This document shows positions 32,238-44,479 of a stretch of DNA of 64,000 nt, piece by piece. Under the pieces are notes generated by a model. The model made no database searches. It had not been told where the DNA came from and worked only from the letters and a program-made list of their open reading frames with translations. The position numbers and the translations under genes were made by a program. The DNA lies in contig JAYESD010000009.1 of assembly GCA_036927565.1 (NCBI GenBank), positions 157,750,929 to 157,814,928 of the forward strand, written 5' to 3'. The number at the start of each line of letters is the position of its first letter. The first letter of the stretch is position 1. The stretch comes from Tuctoria greenei (Eukaryota > Streptophyta > Magnoliopsida > Poales > Poaceae).

Positions 32238-34493
32238 ATGGATTCCTCGCCTTCTTCGTCGTGGGCGCCCGATCCGTCCCGTGGTATCCTCCGTCGCACC
32301 CTGCTCGCTCGCCCTTTCTACTCCTGCGCACCAGGTGGTGGCGTTGTCAATCAGACAGCCAAAGAGAGGAAGAAGCCGGCGAGGAAGAACCATGGATGTC
32401 AACTGAGAAACTCTTCGGCAAGATACGGAAATCGGGTTTCACCATGGATGAAGGAAGCGTTGATCTCAAAGCAGGATCTGAAATTGGGGAAAATTAAGGG
32501 TACTGAAGGGGGAAAGTGCAAGATTTCTTACCACTCAGATACCGAAATTCTGGTGGAGGACAGGGGCTTCGAGGAAAGATTGGTCGTGCGGGATATTAAG
32601 ACCTTAGGGTTCCGAATCGAGCCCCAGCCGCCACAAATTTTTCCAGATCTAAACAAATATTGTGTTCACTTTTGGGGGAAATCCAAGTCCTACCTGCACG
32701 CGTTGCGATCAGTCTGTGCTCCGGTGGTGATGAATCAACAAGGCAACCAAGGAGGAGGGAGAGGCTCAGAGAAGGAGGGCCAAGGTAGAGGTTGGAGAGG
32801 TAACGCCAGAGGTGGCAACTTTCGTGGTGTTGGATGGTACAGAGGTGGTTGGGGTCGGAGTGGTGATGGTAGAGGTAGAGGTGGAGATGGAAGAGGGAAG
32901 GGAAAATTTCTCTTGACACAGAGAGCAGATTGAAGAAGATTACAACAAGTTTGATGATGGTGTCAAGATTAAGGAGGTTGGTGGACCTGATGGTTATCTT
33001 GGGGCCAGTTCTAACTCTGGTAATCAGGCTAAGTGGGAAGAGAAGAAGAATCCTCTTGAGCAATCAGCTGATTCTGAGAACAAGAAAGAGGACAAGATCC
33101 CAGATCGACAAGATTTCGAAGAAGAAGACAACATCAGGCAATGCTACAGGTGTGGAGCTACTGATCACATATCTTACTACTGTCCTCTTGTGAAACGTTG
33201 TGGAAAGTGTGGTAAAATGGGTCATGATACGGCTCAATGCTATACGAAATTTCCCTGGGAACATTGTGCTCAACTCTGTGCAGCGCAGGTCGAAGGACAA
33301 AGTTTCTTCATGATTCCTGACTGTCCATCTGATGTTGCATTGAAAGAAATGATGAACACTGCAGTTATCAAGATCATTAGTGGCATAGTATCTGAGAAGC
33401 AAATTGAGGAAGAATTCATGCTCAAGTATGGAGATAATTCTTGGCAATGGAAAGCAAGAGCAGTAGATGAGTCTACATTTACTATGAAGTTTCCTTCGAA
33501 GAAGATAATTCAGGAGTGCAGCCATTTCAAGCTTGGAATGACCAATACTAATGCATATTTTACTGTGAGTGCCTGGTCACCTGCTGTGGGAGCAAGTGGA
33601 GAGTTACAATCTGCTTGGTTTCGAGTTAGAGGGGTGTCTTATAACAAAAGATGTGCAGAAACGTTGTATTTGTGGGTTCACTGGTAGGGGCTACTCTTGA
33701 GATTGATAAAGATTCACTGACTCGTATTGATTATGTCAGAATCAAAATAGGCTGCAGGGAAGTGACAAAAGTGCCAGAGAGAGCTGAAGGGAACATTGCT
33801 ACATACTTCTATTGGTTCTACTATGAGAGAGAGATAGAAGAAAACATGAAGGACAACCCAGGGAAAGTTGTTGTGCCCGTGGACCAATATGATAAGACAA
33901 AGGCTAAGAAATCCAAATGGGATGAGGGGTATGGTCATCCTGGGCAGTCTACATCCAGAAGTAATACTCAAGAAATGGGTTTCAAATCTGCACCTTCCAA
34001 ATTCACAGAAGACAGAGTTAGAGAAAAACAAACTCAAGAAGAGGAGCCCAGTCTTGGACAGCACAAAAAACTGAAGATATATGATCAGACCAAAGCTCAA
34101 GCTGAAGTTAGCATTCTTGATAACAAGGAGGATCTTACCAAAGTTCAAGCTGAAGTAAACACTCTTGATGAGGTCAATGATCAAGGCACAAGAATGAAAT
34201 CTAATCAACTGAACCAGAATGAAACTGAAAGGTGGGATGGTCTTTTAGCTATATCATGGGACCCAAGTGAAGATGATCTCCTGGAAGAAGAAGAAGCAGA
34301 AATCATCAGTACCAGTTCCAAGAAGTACAATCAGAACATCAAGTTAACAAGATGCAATTTTGCCTCTGTTTTTCATTTTGCAGGTGATCAAATTGGGAAA
34401 CTGTTAAATCAGAATTTAAGGAGTTATCAAAGCCTAAAATTCAATGACACTACAAAGGACTCTACTACCTGGGAGAAAGTAAATGAAGAATAA
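32238..34493 (+). pseudogene. LINE ORF1 (RNA-binding, CCHC zinc knuckles), frameshifted
   Basis: ORF1 products bind LINE RNA and act as nucleic-acid chaperones. From about 32238 (an alternative start lies near 32393 in another frame) the frame runs to 32933 with a Gly/Arg-rich stretch (GWRGNARGGNFRGVGWYRGG). A frame change near 32915-32933 leads into an acidic linker and two knuckles (CYRCGATDHISYYC and CGKCGKMGHDTAQC, 33139-33240). A conserved ORF1 region follows to 33687. A second frame change near 33665 leads into the C-terminal part to 34493 (RIDYVRIKIGCREVTKVP, then Lys/Glu-rich). Bases 34494-35032 are a Lys/Glu-rich, A-rich continuation with several stops. Confidence 0.8.
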
Positions 34494-35032
34494 AAATTAC
34501 AGATAGTAAGGCAAAGCAAAAGAGGGGAGGAAAAGTTGAAGATGAAGGAAAAAGAGAATGTGCAGCAAGAGAACCTGAGGAAGAGGAAGCTGGAAGGTAA
34601 GAACTTCTTCTCCAACTCTTTTGCTGTTTTAGATAATGATTGCATTGTAGATTTAGCTGCTAAAATGGGAGTTAGAATTATGGAATCTGAATTTGATAAG
34701 ATTGACATTATGAAAGATATAGAAGTGGCAAGAAATGAGTTATTTGAAAAAAAAAATAGATATGGAAAAGATGAAAAGACAATTAGGTAAAGAAGAAAAG
34801 GCTGAGAGCGAACTCACCGAAGGTGTGTTGTTACTAGAATGGCATAAAGATAATAATGAGAAAGATGGTTTAAATGAGGTAAACAGGAAGAAAAAGAATA
34901 AAGATAAAAAATAGGAGAAAAAGGAAAAAGAAAAGAGATTAAGAAGAAGTTTGAGAACTGGTCCTTCTATTTATAGAAGGAATGACCATCAGGAAGTTCC
35001 TGGGTCCATCGAAAAATAAAAAATAGTCATCA

Positions 35033-38000
35033 ATGATAGGTCTTTTTTGGAATTGTAGAGGTTTGAGGAAAAAAGGTATGTGGTCATATATGAAAGATAT
35101 AAAAGGAGAGTATGGGTTTGATTTTATAAATTTACAAGAAACTATGGTCCAGGAATATACTTCATCTATATTTAGAAGTATAGACCCTGATGAGGACTAT
35201 GAATGGGAATATATACCAGCCAGAGGTAAATCTGGTGGATTAATGTCCGGGGTTAAAAAAACAAAGTTTGAAATTAAAGCTAATACTAAAGGAAGATATT
35301 CTTTACAAGTAGATGTTACAGATAAGGAAAAACAGATTGACTGGAGCATAGTGAACATTTATGGTACGGCTCAGGAATATGAAAAACTGGAGTTTCTGAA
35401 AGTGGCATCTTTATGTCAGTATATAAAGCTACCTACCTTAATGGGAGGATATTTCAATATTATGAGGACAGCTAGTGATAAAAGTAAGGATTTCAGCCCT
35501 AATATGTTTACAAAAATTTTCAATGACATTATAAATGTGTATGACTTAAGAGAAATTAAACAGGGAGGGAGGATTTATACTTGGTCTAATAACCAGACTA
35601 TTCCTACTCTCAAAATTCTAGATAGAACATTTGTTTCCTCAGATTGGGAGAATATTTTTCCTAATGCTGCTTTGAAAAAAGATCCTAGAGTCTTGTCAGA
35701 CCATAGCCCTTTGATTATCTTCCTTGATAAGACTGTAAAACATTCAAAAAAATATGCCTTTCACCTTGAATTATCTTGGCTGAAAAATCAGGATTTCAAA
35801 GACAGAGTCAATAAAATTTGGATGGAACCTACTAAAGACAAAAATGCTCTTAGTAGATTCATATTCAGACTCAAAAGGTTCAAAAAGGAATTTAAAGGCT
35901 GGGGGTACAATTTTGCAGGCCAACAAAAAAAGAGAAAAAAAGAACTAAAAGACAAAATAAATGAGTTAGAGAAAAAGAAGAACAGTATCATCTTAGTAAA
36001 GAAGATTTCAGATTAAAGGCCCAACTGATGAAAGAAAACATGGAGATTTTGGAAAATGAAGAACTTTATTGGTACAACAAAAGTAAAGAGAAATGGTTAT
36101 TGAAAGGTGATATGAGTACAGAGTATTATCATAGAATAGCTAATGGGAAAAAAAGAAAAAAAATTATATATAGATTGAGAGATGGGGATTATGTGGCTAC
36201 AGATAATGAGGACATGTTAAATCTAGCCACTAGATACTACAGAAAGCTTTTTGGAAAGGAGGGTGGAAACAACTTCAAGATAGATCCAAATTTATGGAGA
36301 GAAGATCAAAATATAAATGAACTAGATAATCAAATTCTTATTAGACGGTTTGAAGAAGAGGAAATTAAAAAGGCACTTGACCAAATGGAAGGGAATAAGG
36401 CTCCAGGCCCAGATCTCATTCCGATTGAATTTTATCAATCTTGTTGGGATATCATAAAAAAATATCTTAAAGATGTTTGAGGATTTTCATAGAGGAAATT
36501 TAAACATGAAGAGACTTAATTTTGGGGTTATTAATTTAATCCCGAAAGTTAATGAAGCAGAAAAAGTTCAACAGTTTCGTCCAATCTGTCTATTGAACTG
36601 TATCTACAAATGGTTTACAAAAGTTCTGACTATCAGATTAGAGTCAGTTGCTAACAAAATCATTCATGAAGTACAATCTGCTTTTATTCAAAAAAGGAAT
36701 ATTATGAATGACATCCTTTCCTTACATGAAATTCTTCATCACACGAAGAAAAAGAAAAAAGAGGTAGGGATAATTCTGAAACTGGACTTTGAAAAAGCAT
36801 ATGATAGCGTGAATTGGGACTTCTTATTTTCATGTTTAAAAATTAGAGTCTTTAACGAGACTTGGTGTAATTGGATCGAAAGTGTGGTGTCCAAAGGGAC
36901 CTTAGTGTTAAGATCAATAATCAGGAGGGCAAATACTTTAGTAGTTTCAGAGGGGTTAGACAAGATGATCCATTGTCCCCTTTATTATTCAACATAGCTG
37001 CAGACTGTCTTGCGCGAATGGTTTACAAAGCTCAGTAAAACAAATTGTTTTGTGGACTAGCTGATGATCTTATTCCTAATGGGGTTGCAATTTTGCAGTA
37101 CGCAGATGATACCATTATGTGTATTAAAAAAGACATTGTGGGGGCTAGGAACCTTAAGCTGTTACTAGCCCTCTACGAACAAATGTCAGGCTTGAAAATC
37201 AATTTTGAAAAAAGTGAGATTTTCACCATTGGGGGAGACGATGAAACAATTAACCAGTTCGCCAGTATTTTTAATTGCAAAGTTGGCAATTTCCCTATTA
37301 AATACTTAGGAGTACCGGTGTCGGCTAACAAATTGCATGTTAAGGATTGGTCTATTTTAGAGGAAAAGATAGTAAAAAAATTAGCCGGTTGGAAGGGCTC
37401 CACCCTGTCGATGGCGGGCAGATTGGTTCTTATCAATGCCTGTTTATCCAGTATTCCAAACTACCACATGTCTATGTGTCTAATTCCCAAAACAAATATT
37501 GAAAGAATAGATGCAGTAAGAAGAAAATTCCTTTGACAGGGGGGCTTACAAAAAAAGAAATATCACCTATTAAGATGGGAGAAAATTTGTAATAAGAAAA
37601 GACATGGGGGGTTAGGAATTCAAGACCTTTATAAGATGAATATCAGTTTATTGACAAAATGGTGGTGGAAAATTGAATGTGAAGAAGGAATCTGGCAACA
37701 AATAATCAAGGCAAAATATGTAAAAGGGAAACCTATAGGGAGTATTAAACATAGACTTGGTGATTCCCCTATGTGGAAGGACATTCTGAAAACTAAGCAT
37801 GTTTACTTGGCTGGTAGGAAATTTACAGTGGGGAATGGGACTAGTATTAAATTCTGGACAGATATTTGGTTGTTGGATAATCCTTTGTGTAGGGATTATC
37901 CTCTTCTATTTAATTTCTGTGCTGACCCTGATATTTCTGTTGCTGATTGTGCTAGACAGAATTGGGTTATTCAGTTTAAGTATCATCTTCTTGTTTTTTT

Positions 38001-38737
38001 ACATGAACAATGGTACGAACTTGCAGCTAAAGTGAATGCTATTGTCTTGTCCAGTGATAAGGATAAAGTTATTTGGAATTGGAACAAATCTGGTATTTTC
38101 TCAGTTAGCTCGGTATATGACAAACTAATTGGAGGAAGGAGAAACAAGAAATTTGATCATGTTTGGAAAGCCAAAATACCTCCAAAAATTAAAGTCTTCC
38201 TTTGACTTATGGAAAACAATGCTATTTTGACTAAAGATATTATGAAAACCAGAAAGTGGAAAGGTACAAATGTTTGTGCCTTCTGTAAAAATGAAGAATC
38301 AATAGATCACCTTATGTTCCTTTGCCCAATCAGCAAAGTTATTTGGGGATCCTAGGATTATGCTTTAACAACTCTTGGAGACCCAAGAATGTTCAACAAT
38401 ACTGGTATTGGATCAATCAAGTTCTTCCTGGGGGTAGCAAGATTTATACCCTAGGTCTAGGAGCTATTTGTTAGTCTATTTGGAAATCACGTAATAGTGT
38501 GTGTTTTGAAGGAAAACTGATCAAAAATCCTGGAAATATAATCTGCCATGCTGTTTCTTTGTTGAAATACTAGGCAGGTTTGTATCCTGAAGACTTGAAG
38601 CGGATGATTCAATTTAAGGCAGATGCGATTATGCAGGCGGCTCTGATGGTTCTAAAAAACCAGCAGCATGGTAGAATGCTTCTGCCTGCCCCTGATCAGG
38701 ATGGTGCTGAGACAAAGGAAGGAGAAGAGGAGCTGTA
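35033..38737 (+). pseudogene. LINE ORF2 (endonuclease, reverse transcriptase, zf-RVT), frameshifted
   Basis: ORF2 nicks DNA and copies the LINE RNA at the nick. The endonuclease part (35033-36010) shows NCRGL, LQET, VNIYG and SDHSP. The GDFN motif reads GGYFN, so a catalytic Asp is Tyr here. The reverse transcriptase follows in shifted frames: 36028-36480 (EGNKAPGPDLIPIEFY), 36473-36997 (RPICLLN, LDFEKAYDSVNW) and 37045-37536 (QYADDTIM, the catalytic box). Stops at 37534 and 38203 both replace an expected Trp (KFL*QGG and VFL*LMENN). The zinc-ribbon zf-RVT region lies at about 38090-38340 (FSVSSVYDKL, CAFCKNEESIDHL), and the frame ends at 38737. Related to the truncated LINE at 51718-52971. 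Confidence 0.9.
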
Positions 38738-39627
38738 ACAAGTGAAAGTAACAAAAGTGATGGAGATGGGTGGAGTCGTTTTTGCCAAGCAATATGATAA
38801 AATCTTGATTCTGTTCCTGCGTATATTAAAGTAGCTGCTTGATATGATTGTAGCTTCTAGTATTTGAAGTTCAAAAACTGCTTGTAATGCTTCCCAGGCA
38901 AAGATTGCCGGGTATCAGTGGACAGAGGGAAAGATGTGTAAACGCTATGATCTCCGTCCATTCTATGATGGCTCAGAAGTGGAATGAATATTCCGTATGA
39001 AAAAAAAGCCATTGTGCGTACATGCTCAAATGAACCAGGACGTGTTAGAGGCCCAGAGTTCATCTCACGAAGCCATCGTTCCACTACCAAAAGTCTGGCA
39101 TCACATTTAACTAGATACTTTCTAATTATAGCTCCCGCCTCTGGGTTTGACAGGTGCTCCGGCCAGCTGTCAGAATGGTCTTTGGAGTCAATTATGCATT
39201 GAGCTGATGAGATCTTTGGCTCACTTCCAAACCCGTCATCAATCTCAAGTTTAAAGAGCCGGTCACCAGAAAGAGTACCGTACAGCTTGCCACCAAAGAA
39301 CCCGATCTCATGAAGATAGAACAAAGGATCCTCATACCTTCCCCTGTAGAAGTCAGTGGCGACTGGCGGTTGGCAAATACAAATTGAACGATAATTAGAA
39401 TTATCTGTGATCAGCACAACGAGAATGGAATCTGGAGACAAGTCCAGCGGTGAGGGGACCACCAGCTTATAAAAAAGTGGTTTAAATTCATCGCTTGCAC
39501 CGAACCCATCACGGTGCCAAATGGTGCATAAATTATGAAGGTCCAACACGTCTTTGGAGAATGGGTTCATCAATGAGCACCGACCATCACTTTGCATGAG
39601 GAAGAGCCAATTTTCAACAGAACCACA

Positions 39628-41046
39628 CACTACTACAAAATGCATTTTCACAGGCGTCTGCTTATTTTTTTACAGACGGTTTGTTAAAAGTTACGTCTGT
39701 GATGTCAGATGAGTTAATAACCGCCTGTAATAATAGAATATCACAGGTGGTCCGTAGCAAACAACAGCCTGTGAAAATGTATTGATTTTCATAGGCGGTC
39801 CGTAACAAAAACCGTCTGTGATAATAGTCATTATCACAGGCGGTCCGTAATAAACAAACGTCTGTGAAAATATAATGATTTTCACAGGCGACCTATAAAA
39901 AAAAAACCGTCTGTGATAATGATGGCTTCTGATTGGTCCGCTGCTTCATCCCACGGATCGCTTTTGGACTTCATATCTCCGTCTTCCGCTAATTATCGAT
40001 CCAACGACTCACAGGGAGTCATCTCTAATCTATGTGTCTATAACAGCAGCAGCATCAACACCTCACGTCCTTGTCCCCCATCTCTCCCTCTCACCATCCA
40101 TCTCCCCAATCTCACCTCTCTTTCCTTCCTCCCCAATCTCGCTCTACCGCAGCTCCGCCTCATCGCCGAAGCGTCGGCAACCCTCTTCTGCCTCCTCGCT
40201 GTTGTGGAGGTCGCGCTGCTCGCGCTCCTCGCCGTCGCGGCAGTCGTGCTCCTCGACTGTTGTGGCAGCCATGCTACTCATGCTCATCGCCGTCGTGGCA
40301 ACTACGCTCCTCGCCTGCCGCGGGTGTCTTGCTCGATGTCGAGGGTCGCAGATCCAACCTTTAGTCACGGACCCAGCTGCGATCGTTATTTTTGTTGTAG
40401 CATGGAAGTCGAGCTAACACGAAGGTGGTGCTACCGAGCGCTGCGGGGAGGCGTTGAAGAGCGGCTGCAACGGCAACATTTCTGTCTTCATGGCGTTGAG
40501 CAGCTGCTCGTGATGGTTGTGATGGATTGTAATTTTTGCGATGTGTTGCGTTGTAATTTATGTTATATTTTTTTATTGCATCTCTGTAATGTAATTTTGT
40601 CTAAATCTTTAGTCTTCTATAGGTCGAACTGTGTTAGCGTAAAATTTGTCTAAACGTTATCATTTCTTGCCTTCTGATTACGCCTAGTCAGGAACACAAT
40701 GCACAGGGAACATTCTAAAAATTGTCTATGATAATGTATTATCACAAGTGGTTGGGAGTAAAAAACAGTATGTGATAATACATTTTCACAGGCGGTCCGC
40801 AATAGAAAACCGCATATGAAAATGCATTTTCACATGCGGTCCGCAATAAAAAACTGCATGTAAAAATGTATTTTCACAGGCGGTCAACAATAAAAAACCG
40901 CCTGTGAAAATGCATTCTTACAGGCGGATTTCACCTCCGTCTATGCTAATCGATCATTTTCACAGACTCTTCGTTACAGGCGGTTTTTAAAACCGTATGT
41001 GATAATATGTTTAGAGCCGCCTACGATGAAGACTTTTGTAGTAGTG
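39628..41046. mobile_element. CACTA (En/Spm) element, non-autonomous
   Basis: Ends are CACTACTACAAAA and TTTTGTAGTAGTG, flanked by the 3-bp duplication ACA (39625-39627 and 41047-41049). Copy A reads through the empty site (AACCACAGCAATAAG). Sub-terminal regions (39650-39930 and 40730-41030) carry many ~15-bp motifs of the type TTTTCACAGGCGGT in both orientations, the usual transposase-binding arrangement of this superfamily. The GC-rich middle (about 39919-40680) has one long frame (39913-40653) with no recognisable domain and no transposase motifs. Confidence 0.92.
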
Positions 41047-41487
41047 ACAGCAATAAGCACCATCAGGTACAGGTATCTGGAAAATTTCACCATCCGGGAT
41101 GCTTAGGAAGGTGCCATCGAGGAGGCTGAGCCATGGGCTGGGAGGGGGCAGAGGGTGCAGCTGAGCATTGAAGCGCCATGAGTGGCAGACTGCTCTCACT
41201 CGAACACGGTCAGCCAGAGAGGGAAGACGCTTGAGGACTAGCCCCAGCAGCTCCGGAGGGAGTTCTGACCAAGACAAAGGCCAAGTAGCCGTCGCCATCC
41301 AAGTCTGCAAGAAAAGAAATAAGCAAGCGAAATGGTTGGTAACTAAGGATGCATGCTTCTAGTAATTTCAATGTGAAAATCTAGCAGAATTGAAACTAAT
41401 GTGGTACAATCAGAATTAAATCTATCAGGACTTCTAATCTGGGATTATTTGTTCAGGCTTCTTAAACCTAGTAGTAGACTCCATGTG

Positions 41488-41572
41488 TCACTCCTTCCGT
41501 CTTGAAAGTTTGTCGATTTGTATTTTATTTTTGAACTACAAAGCGACAAACTTTTAAATACGGGGTGAGTAC
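41488..41572. mobile_element. Stowaway-like MITE in unit B
   Basis: About 85 bp with ends CTCCTTCCGTCTTGAAAGTT / AACTTTTAAATACGGGGTGAG and the inner pair TTTGTCG / CGACAAA. Copy A (28995-29015) lacks it, so the empty site is known. Confidence 0.75.
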
Positions 41573-42240
41573 AAGCAAACTGTGAGTACGCTTGAGGTAT
41601 TTTTTTAAACTCCAGCTGCATGACAGTATCAGCAACCGTGGTATGTAGTTAGGGGAAATTGCGAACTTCCATTGACTACTGTCCTATTTTTCAATGATAG
41701 ATAATGCTACAAGTCATCTTTTTCAGACTCAAAGCTCGATAATGCAGATAGCACATAGCAGTCATAGCCTCGATCGAGAATACAGCAGCATCAGGGAGAA
41801 CAGCCGCTGAAATCTAATACAATAGTATTCAGCACACGGTTCATATTTTTTTCAAGAAAAAACACAAACACCTGTCAGCTGCGCACAACCCTACGTCTTA
41901 TGCATAGATCTACGGATAATCTGGCTGTCGTCTGGTACAGCAGCGATAAGGCCGGCGAATTAGAGCCATACCGGAAACTCTTTGAGCATCGTATTCGGGG
42001 CCAAGGAGGAGGAGAAACGAAGGCGCTTGCTGCTTAACTCGGGAGGACCTAATGGCCCGCCGGCGAGAGGGACCGGGGCAGGTGGAGCAGGCATCGCCGC
42101 CGCCAGCACAGGCGGACAGCGGCGGCAGGCTGGATCTCTCCGGCGGGGCGCGTGTCTGGATGTGCAACGCAGTGGGAGGCCGAGGGGGCAAGGGGGGCTG
42201 GTGTCGTATTTAAGCCAAGCCCTAGTACTGTGAAACGGAC

Positions 42241-42623
42241 ACGACCCAGAGAGCTGAAATGCCGTCGTTATCAGTGTTACAGTGTAGCACCGACGCACCG
42301 ACCATTCACGGTCACCCTGTGCTGTTGCGGGAATTTAATTTGGAAACCATGATAATATTTTTTTTCGAAAAACAAAACCATCATAATACTCTCTCCATCT
42401 CATATTATTTATCATTTAAAACAAGTATTTTAATTTATAATAAAATATTTTTTGTTTTAAACAACAAATAATATGGAATGTAAAGAGTAGTTTCATAAAA
42501 CAGCAACACGGCACAGTCATACATCAAAAATCAGGAAAAATCGTTACAGAGATGTTTATAAGCCAGTTTGTTCCAACCGTGTCCGACCACAGAACGCACG
42601 ACACACGGCGCCAGCTGGACGAT
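42241..42623. other. Intergenic stretch with a MITE remnant
   Basis: The AT-rich part at about 42385-42490 (ACTCTCTCCATCTCATATTA ... AATATGGAATGTAAAGAGTAG) looks like a decayed Stowaway-like MITE. Bases 42490-42623 are probably the 3' UTR of the GDSL gene. Nothing else is recognisable. Confidence 0.45.
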
Positions 42624-44228
42624 CTATGTAACCAAGAGCAAGCCCCGTGTGATGAGCGAGTCGGCCAGCACTTGGTTGGCTGCTTCCGACGGGTGAACGG
42701 CGTCCCAGAACACGTACGTCGTCGCGTTGGAGCACGTCCCGACGGACTTGGGGTTGCAGAGGAACACCGTCGTCTCCACCGTGCCCGTCCCGCAGCAACC
42801 CCGCCTCGCCTCACTGAAGCCTGACGCACGCCACGAATCGCCATGCATGGAGATCAGTACTACTAGTAGATAGAAGCACGATCGAGAGCAACACACGAAT
42901 TCGACGTACCTTGTGATGCGGGATCGGTGGCGAGGTCGTACAGGGGCGTGTAGATGTCGAACACGGCGATCTTGAGGTCAGGGTACCGCCCCGACGACAG
43001 CGAGTCCACGGTGGCGTTCAGCTTCGCGTTGAAGCTCTGGGCGTCGCAGTTGAGCCTCGGCACGCAGTCGTTGCTCCCGAGGCCGAACAGGGTGATGCAT
43101 GGCCGCGGGAAGGCAGCCCAGCGGCGGCAGCGACGTCACGCCGATCCGCCGCGCTCCCATGCCGTAAAGTTGCTGTTAATTAATTAGCGACCAAGGTTCA
43201 AAATCAGACGTTGTTAAGGAGCGGGGAAGCGGATGTAGTGAGCTACTAGTTTGCTTACCGACACAGTGTTGCTGAAGATGCCGATGAGGCGGTCGGAGAA
43301 CTGGTCGGCGGTCTGGGTCTTGTAGAGGAACGGGTTGATGTAGTAGTTCTGGACGAAGTCACTTGCACCGGTGCTGATGATGTACAACGAGCCAGTGACG
43401 ATGGACTGAGCCTGGCTGCTTCCTCCGGCCACCGCGGCCAGCTTCGACTGGTACTCCTTGAAGTACTCCAGTTGTTGCGACAAAGGGATCGCGTGCTGGG
43501 AGTGGGTCACACAGCTCGCTCAAGTTAGGCGAATTTTTACACTCGAATTGATGAACCAGGTTTTCTGTTAAGTACTTGTACCGGTAGTACCACAAAACAT
43601 AGCAATATCTGAGATGGCGACAGATAGCTGTTCCATTCATCTATGATTTTCGACACTTGTAGCATGCACCGACAAGATTTTTCAGTTCAGATCTTTTCGT
43701 TGTCAAGATTTTGTTGACTCTTTGGAGCTGTCACTGATGATACTTACATACATAAGCGCCGTGTGGTCGTAGTAGCCGGATCCTGCAGACGCGAAGTTGG
43801 CTCCAATCAGAAGGTTCTTCCCCGACGCCTGTGGGCTCAGGTACGCAGGGGCGTAGCTAGTGAACCCCAACGTATCAGCTGCAATTAACCGCAGAAGCAG
43901 AAGCAACATAAGCATCCTATCGAAGAATAGAGGATCATCTGACATTCTGACGAGAGAAGATCGAGCAGGAAACCAGCTGACCGGTGATGTCGGTAGCCAG
44001 CTTGCCGTTGCAGAACCTCCCCGTGGCCACATGGTTCTCGAAGTCCCGGCCGTAGGGAGGGAAGTCGGCCTTGAGGAAGGTCTTGAGGTAGTCGTTGTTC
44101 CCGACGTCGACCGTCGAGTCACCGAACGTCATGACCGCCGGGACGAGCGGCTGCGCTTCGCCGCCATACGTCGCCGTTGCCAAAATCAGGAGTGCCGAGA
44201 GCACCAAGCACCTCACCTGCTGCACCAT
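42624..44228 (-). pseudogene. GDSL esterase/lipase, five exons, with a 4-bp insertion in exon 4
   Basis: GDSL enzymes are secreted Ser esterases acting on lipids and wall esters. Exons in minus sense are 44228-43982, 43878-43748, 43495-43259, 43172-42910 and 42820-42624, all with GT-AG borders and consistent phase. A signal peptide (VLSALLILATATYGGEA) precedes block I with the nucleophile (FGDSTVDVGNN); the Asn block is GANFASAGSGY; and block V with Asp and His is DAVHPSEAANQVLADSLI. The intact length would be 356 residues, normal for the family. In exon 4 the bases after LPPLGCLPAA contain four extra nucleotides (around 43094-43101, a CATGCAT run), which shift the frame before LFGLGSNDCVPRL. 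The start ATG follows a TATA-like TATAAGAA (44360-44353). It is either a recent pseudogene or a sequencing slip. Confidence 0.88.
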
Positions 44229-44352
44229 CGTCGTCGCAGGAACGAACAAATTATTAACACGGCTATTATATATCACCTGACGACGCGAACTGAACTCTGA
44301 AAGTCTGAAGAGTTGTCTGGGTCTCTGGGAGAAGAGTTGTGACATGTGAGCC

Positions 44353-44360
44353 TTCTTATA
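44353..44360 (-). promoter_or_regulatory. Putative TATA box of the GDSL gene
   Basis: In minus sense TATAAGAA lies about 125 bp before the start codon of the GDSL gene, a usual distance allowing for a 5' UTR. Confidence 0.4.
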
Positions 44361-44479
44361 CTAAGTGTGTCTCCACAAACACAAAGCCGAGACTGAAACA
44401 CACGAGCGAGAACTAGTTCATTAATGGGATTTGTTACGAGTCCATAGCTGTAGGCACGTGAACATGTTGTGCTGATCAA

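Larger units (their letters stand above)
32074..39007 (+). mobile_element. L1-like LINE, near full length, mutated
   Basis: The element is 6.9 kb with a GC-rich 5' end, two ORF regions, an A8 tail at 39000-39007 and the 14-bp duplication GCCACTGTGCGTAC / GCCATTGTGCGTAC (32060-32073 and 39008-39021). The target lies inside the F-box copy B coding sequence. ORF1 has CCHC knuckles, and ORF2 has an APE-type endonuclease, a reverse transcriptase and a zf-RVT end, which is the layout of plant L1 elements. Frameshifts and Trp-to-stop changes make it immobile. Confidence 0.92.
31735..41298 (-). pseudogene. DUF295 F-box protein, copy B, split by LINE and CACTA insertions
   Basis: The coding sequence lies in three pieces in minus sense: 41298-41047 (F-box, LPPELLGLVLKRLPSLADRV, and the intact Trp at the site of copy A's stop), 39627-39008 (WLFLMQSDGRCSLMNPFSK to GSFEHVRT), and 32073-31735 (VRTVAFQVFEADLSTNPGRW to GGQCRPTWFFPAESM, stop). 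The CACTA element separates the first two and the LINE the last two. I see no other stop in these pieces, so copy B seems to have been disabled by transposons while copy A was disabled by a point change. The splice donor of the 5' UTR intron is also altered. Confidence 0.85.
31045..42240 (-). repeat. Segmental duplication, unit B (F-box gene and flanks, with insertions)
   Basis: Unit B corresponds to unit A (26843-29770). It is enlarged by a LINE (32074-39007), a CACTA element (39628-41046) and a MITE (41488-41572). It lacks the MITE and the poly-A micro-insertion of unit A. Confidence 0.85.

Noticed and set aside
39913..40653. 246-residue frame in the CACTA element
   Set aside because: No transposase or known domain, strong Leu/Ser bias, and three overlapping frames on both strands; treated as element interior.
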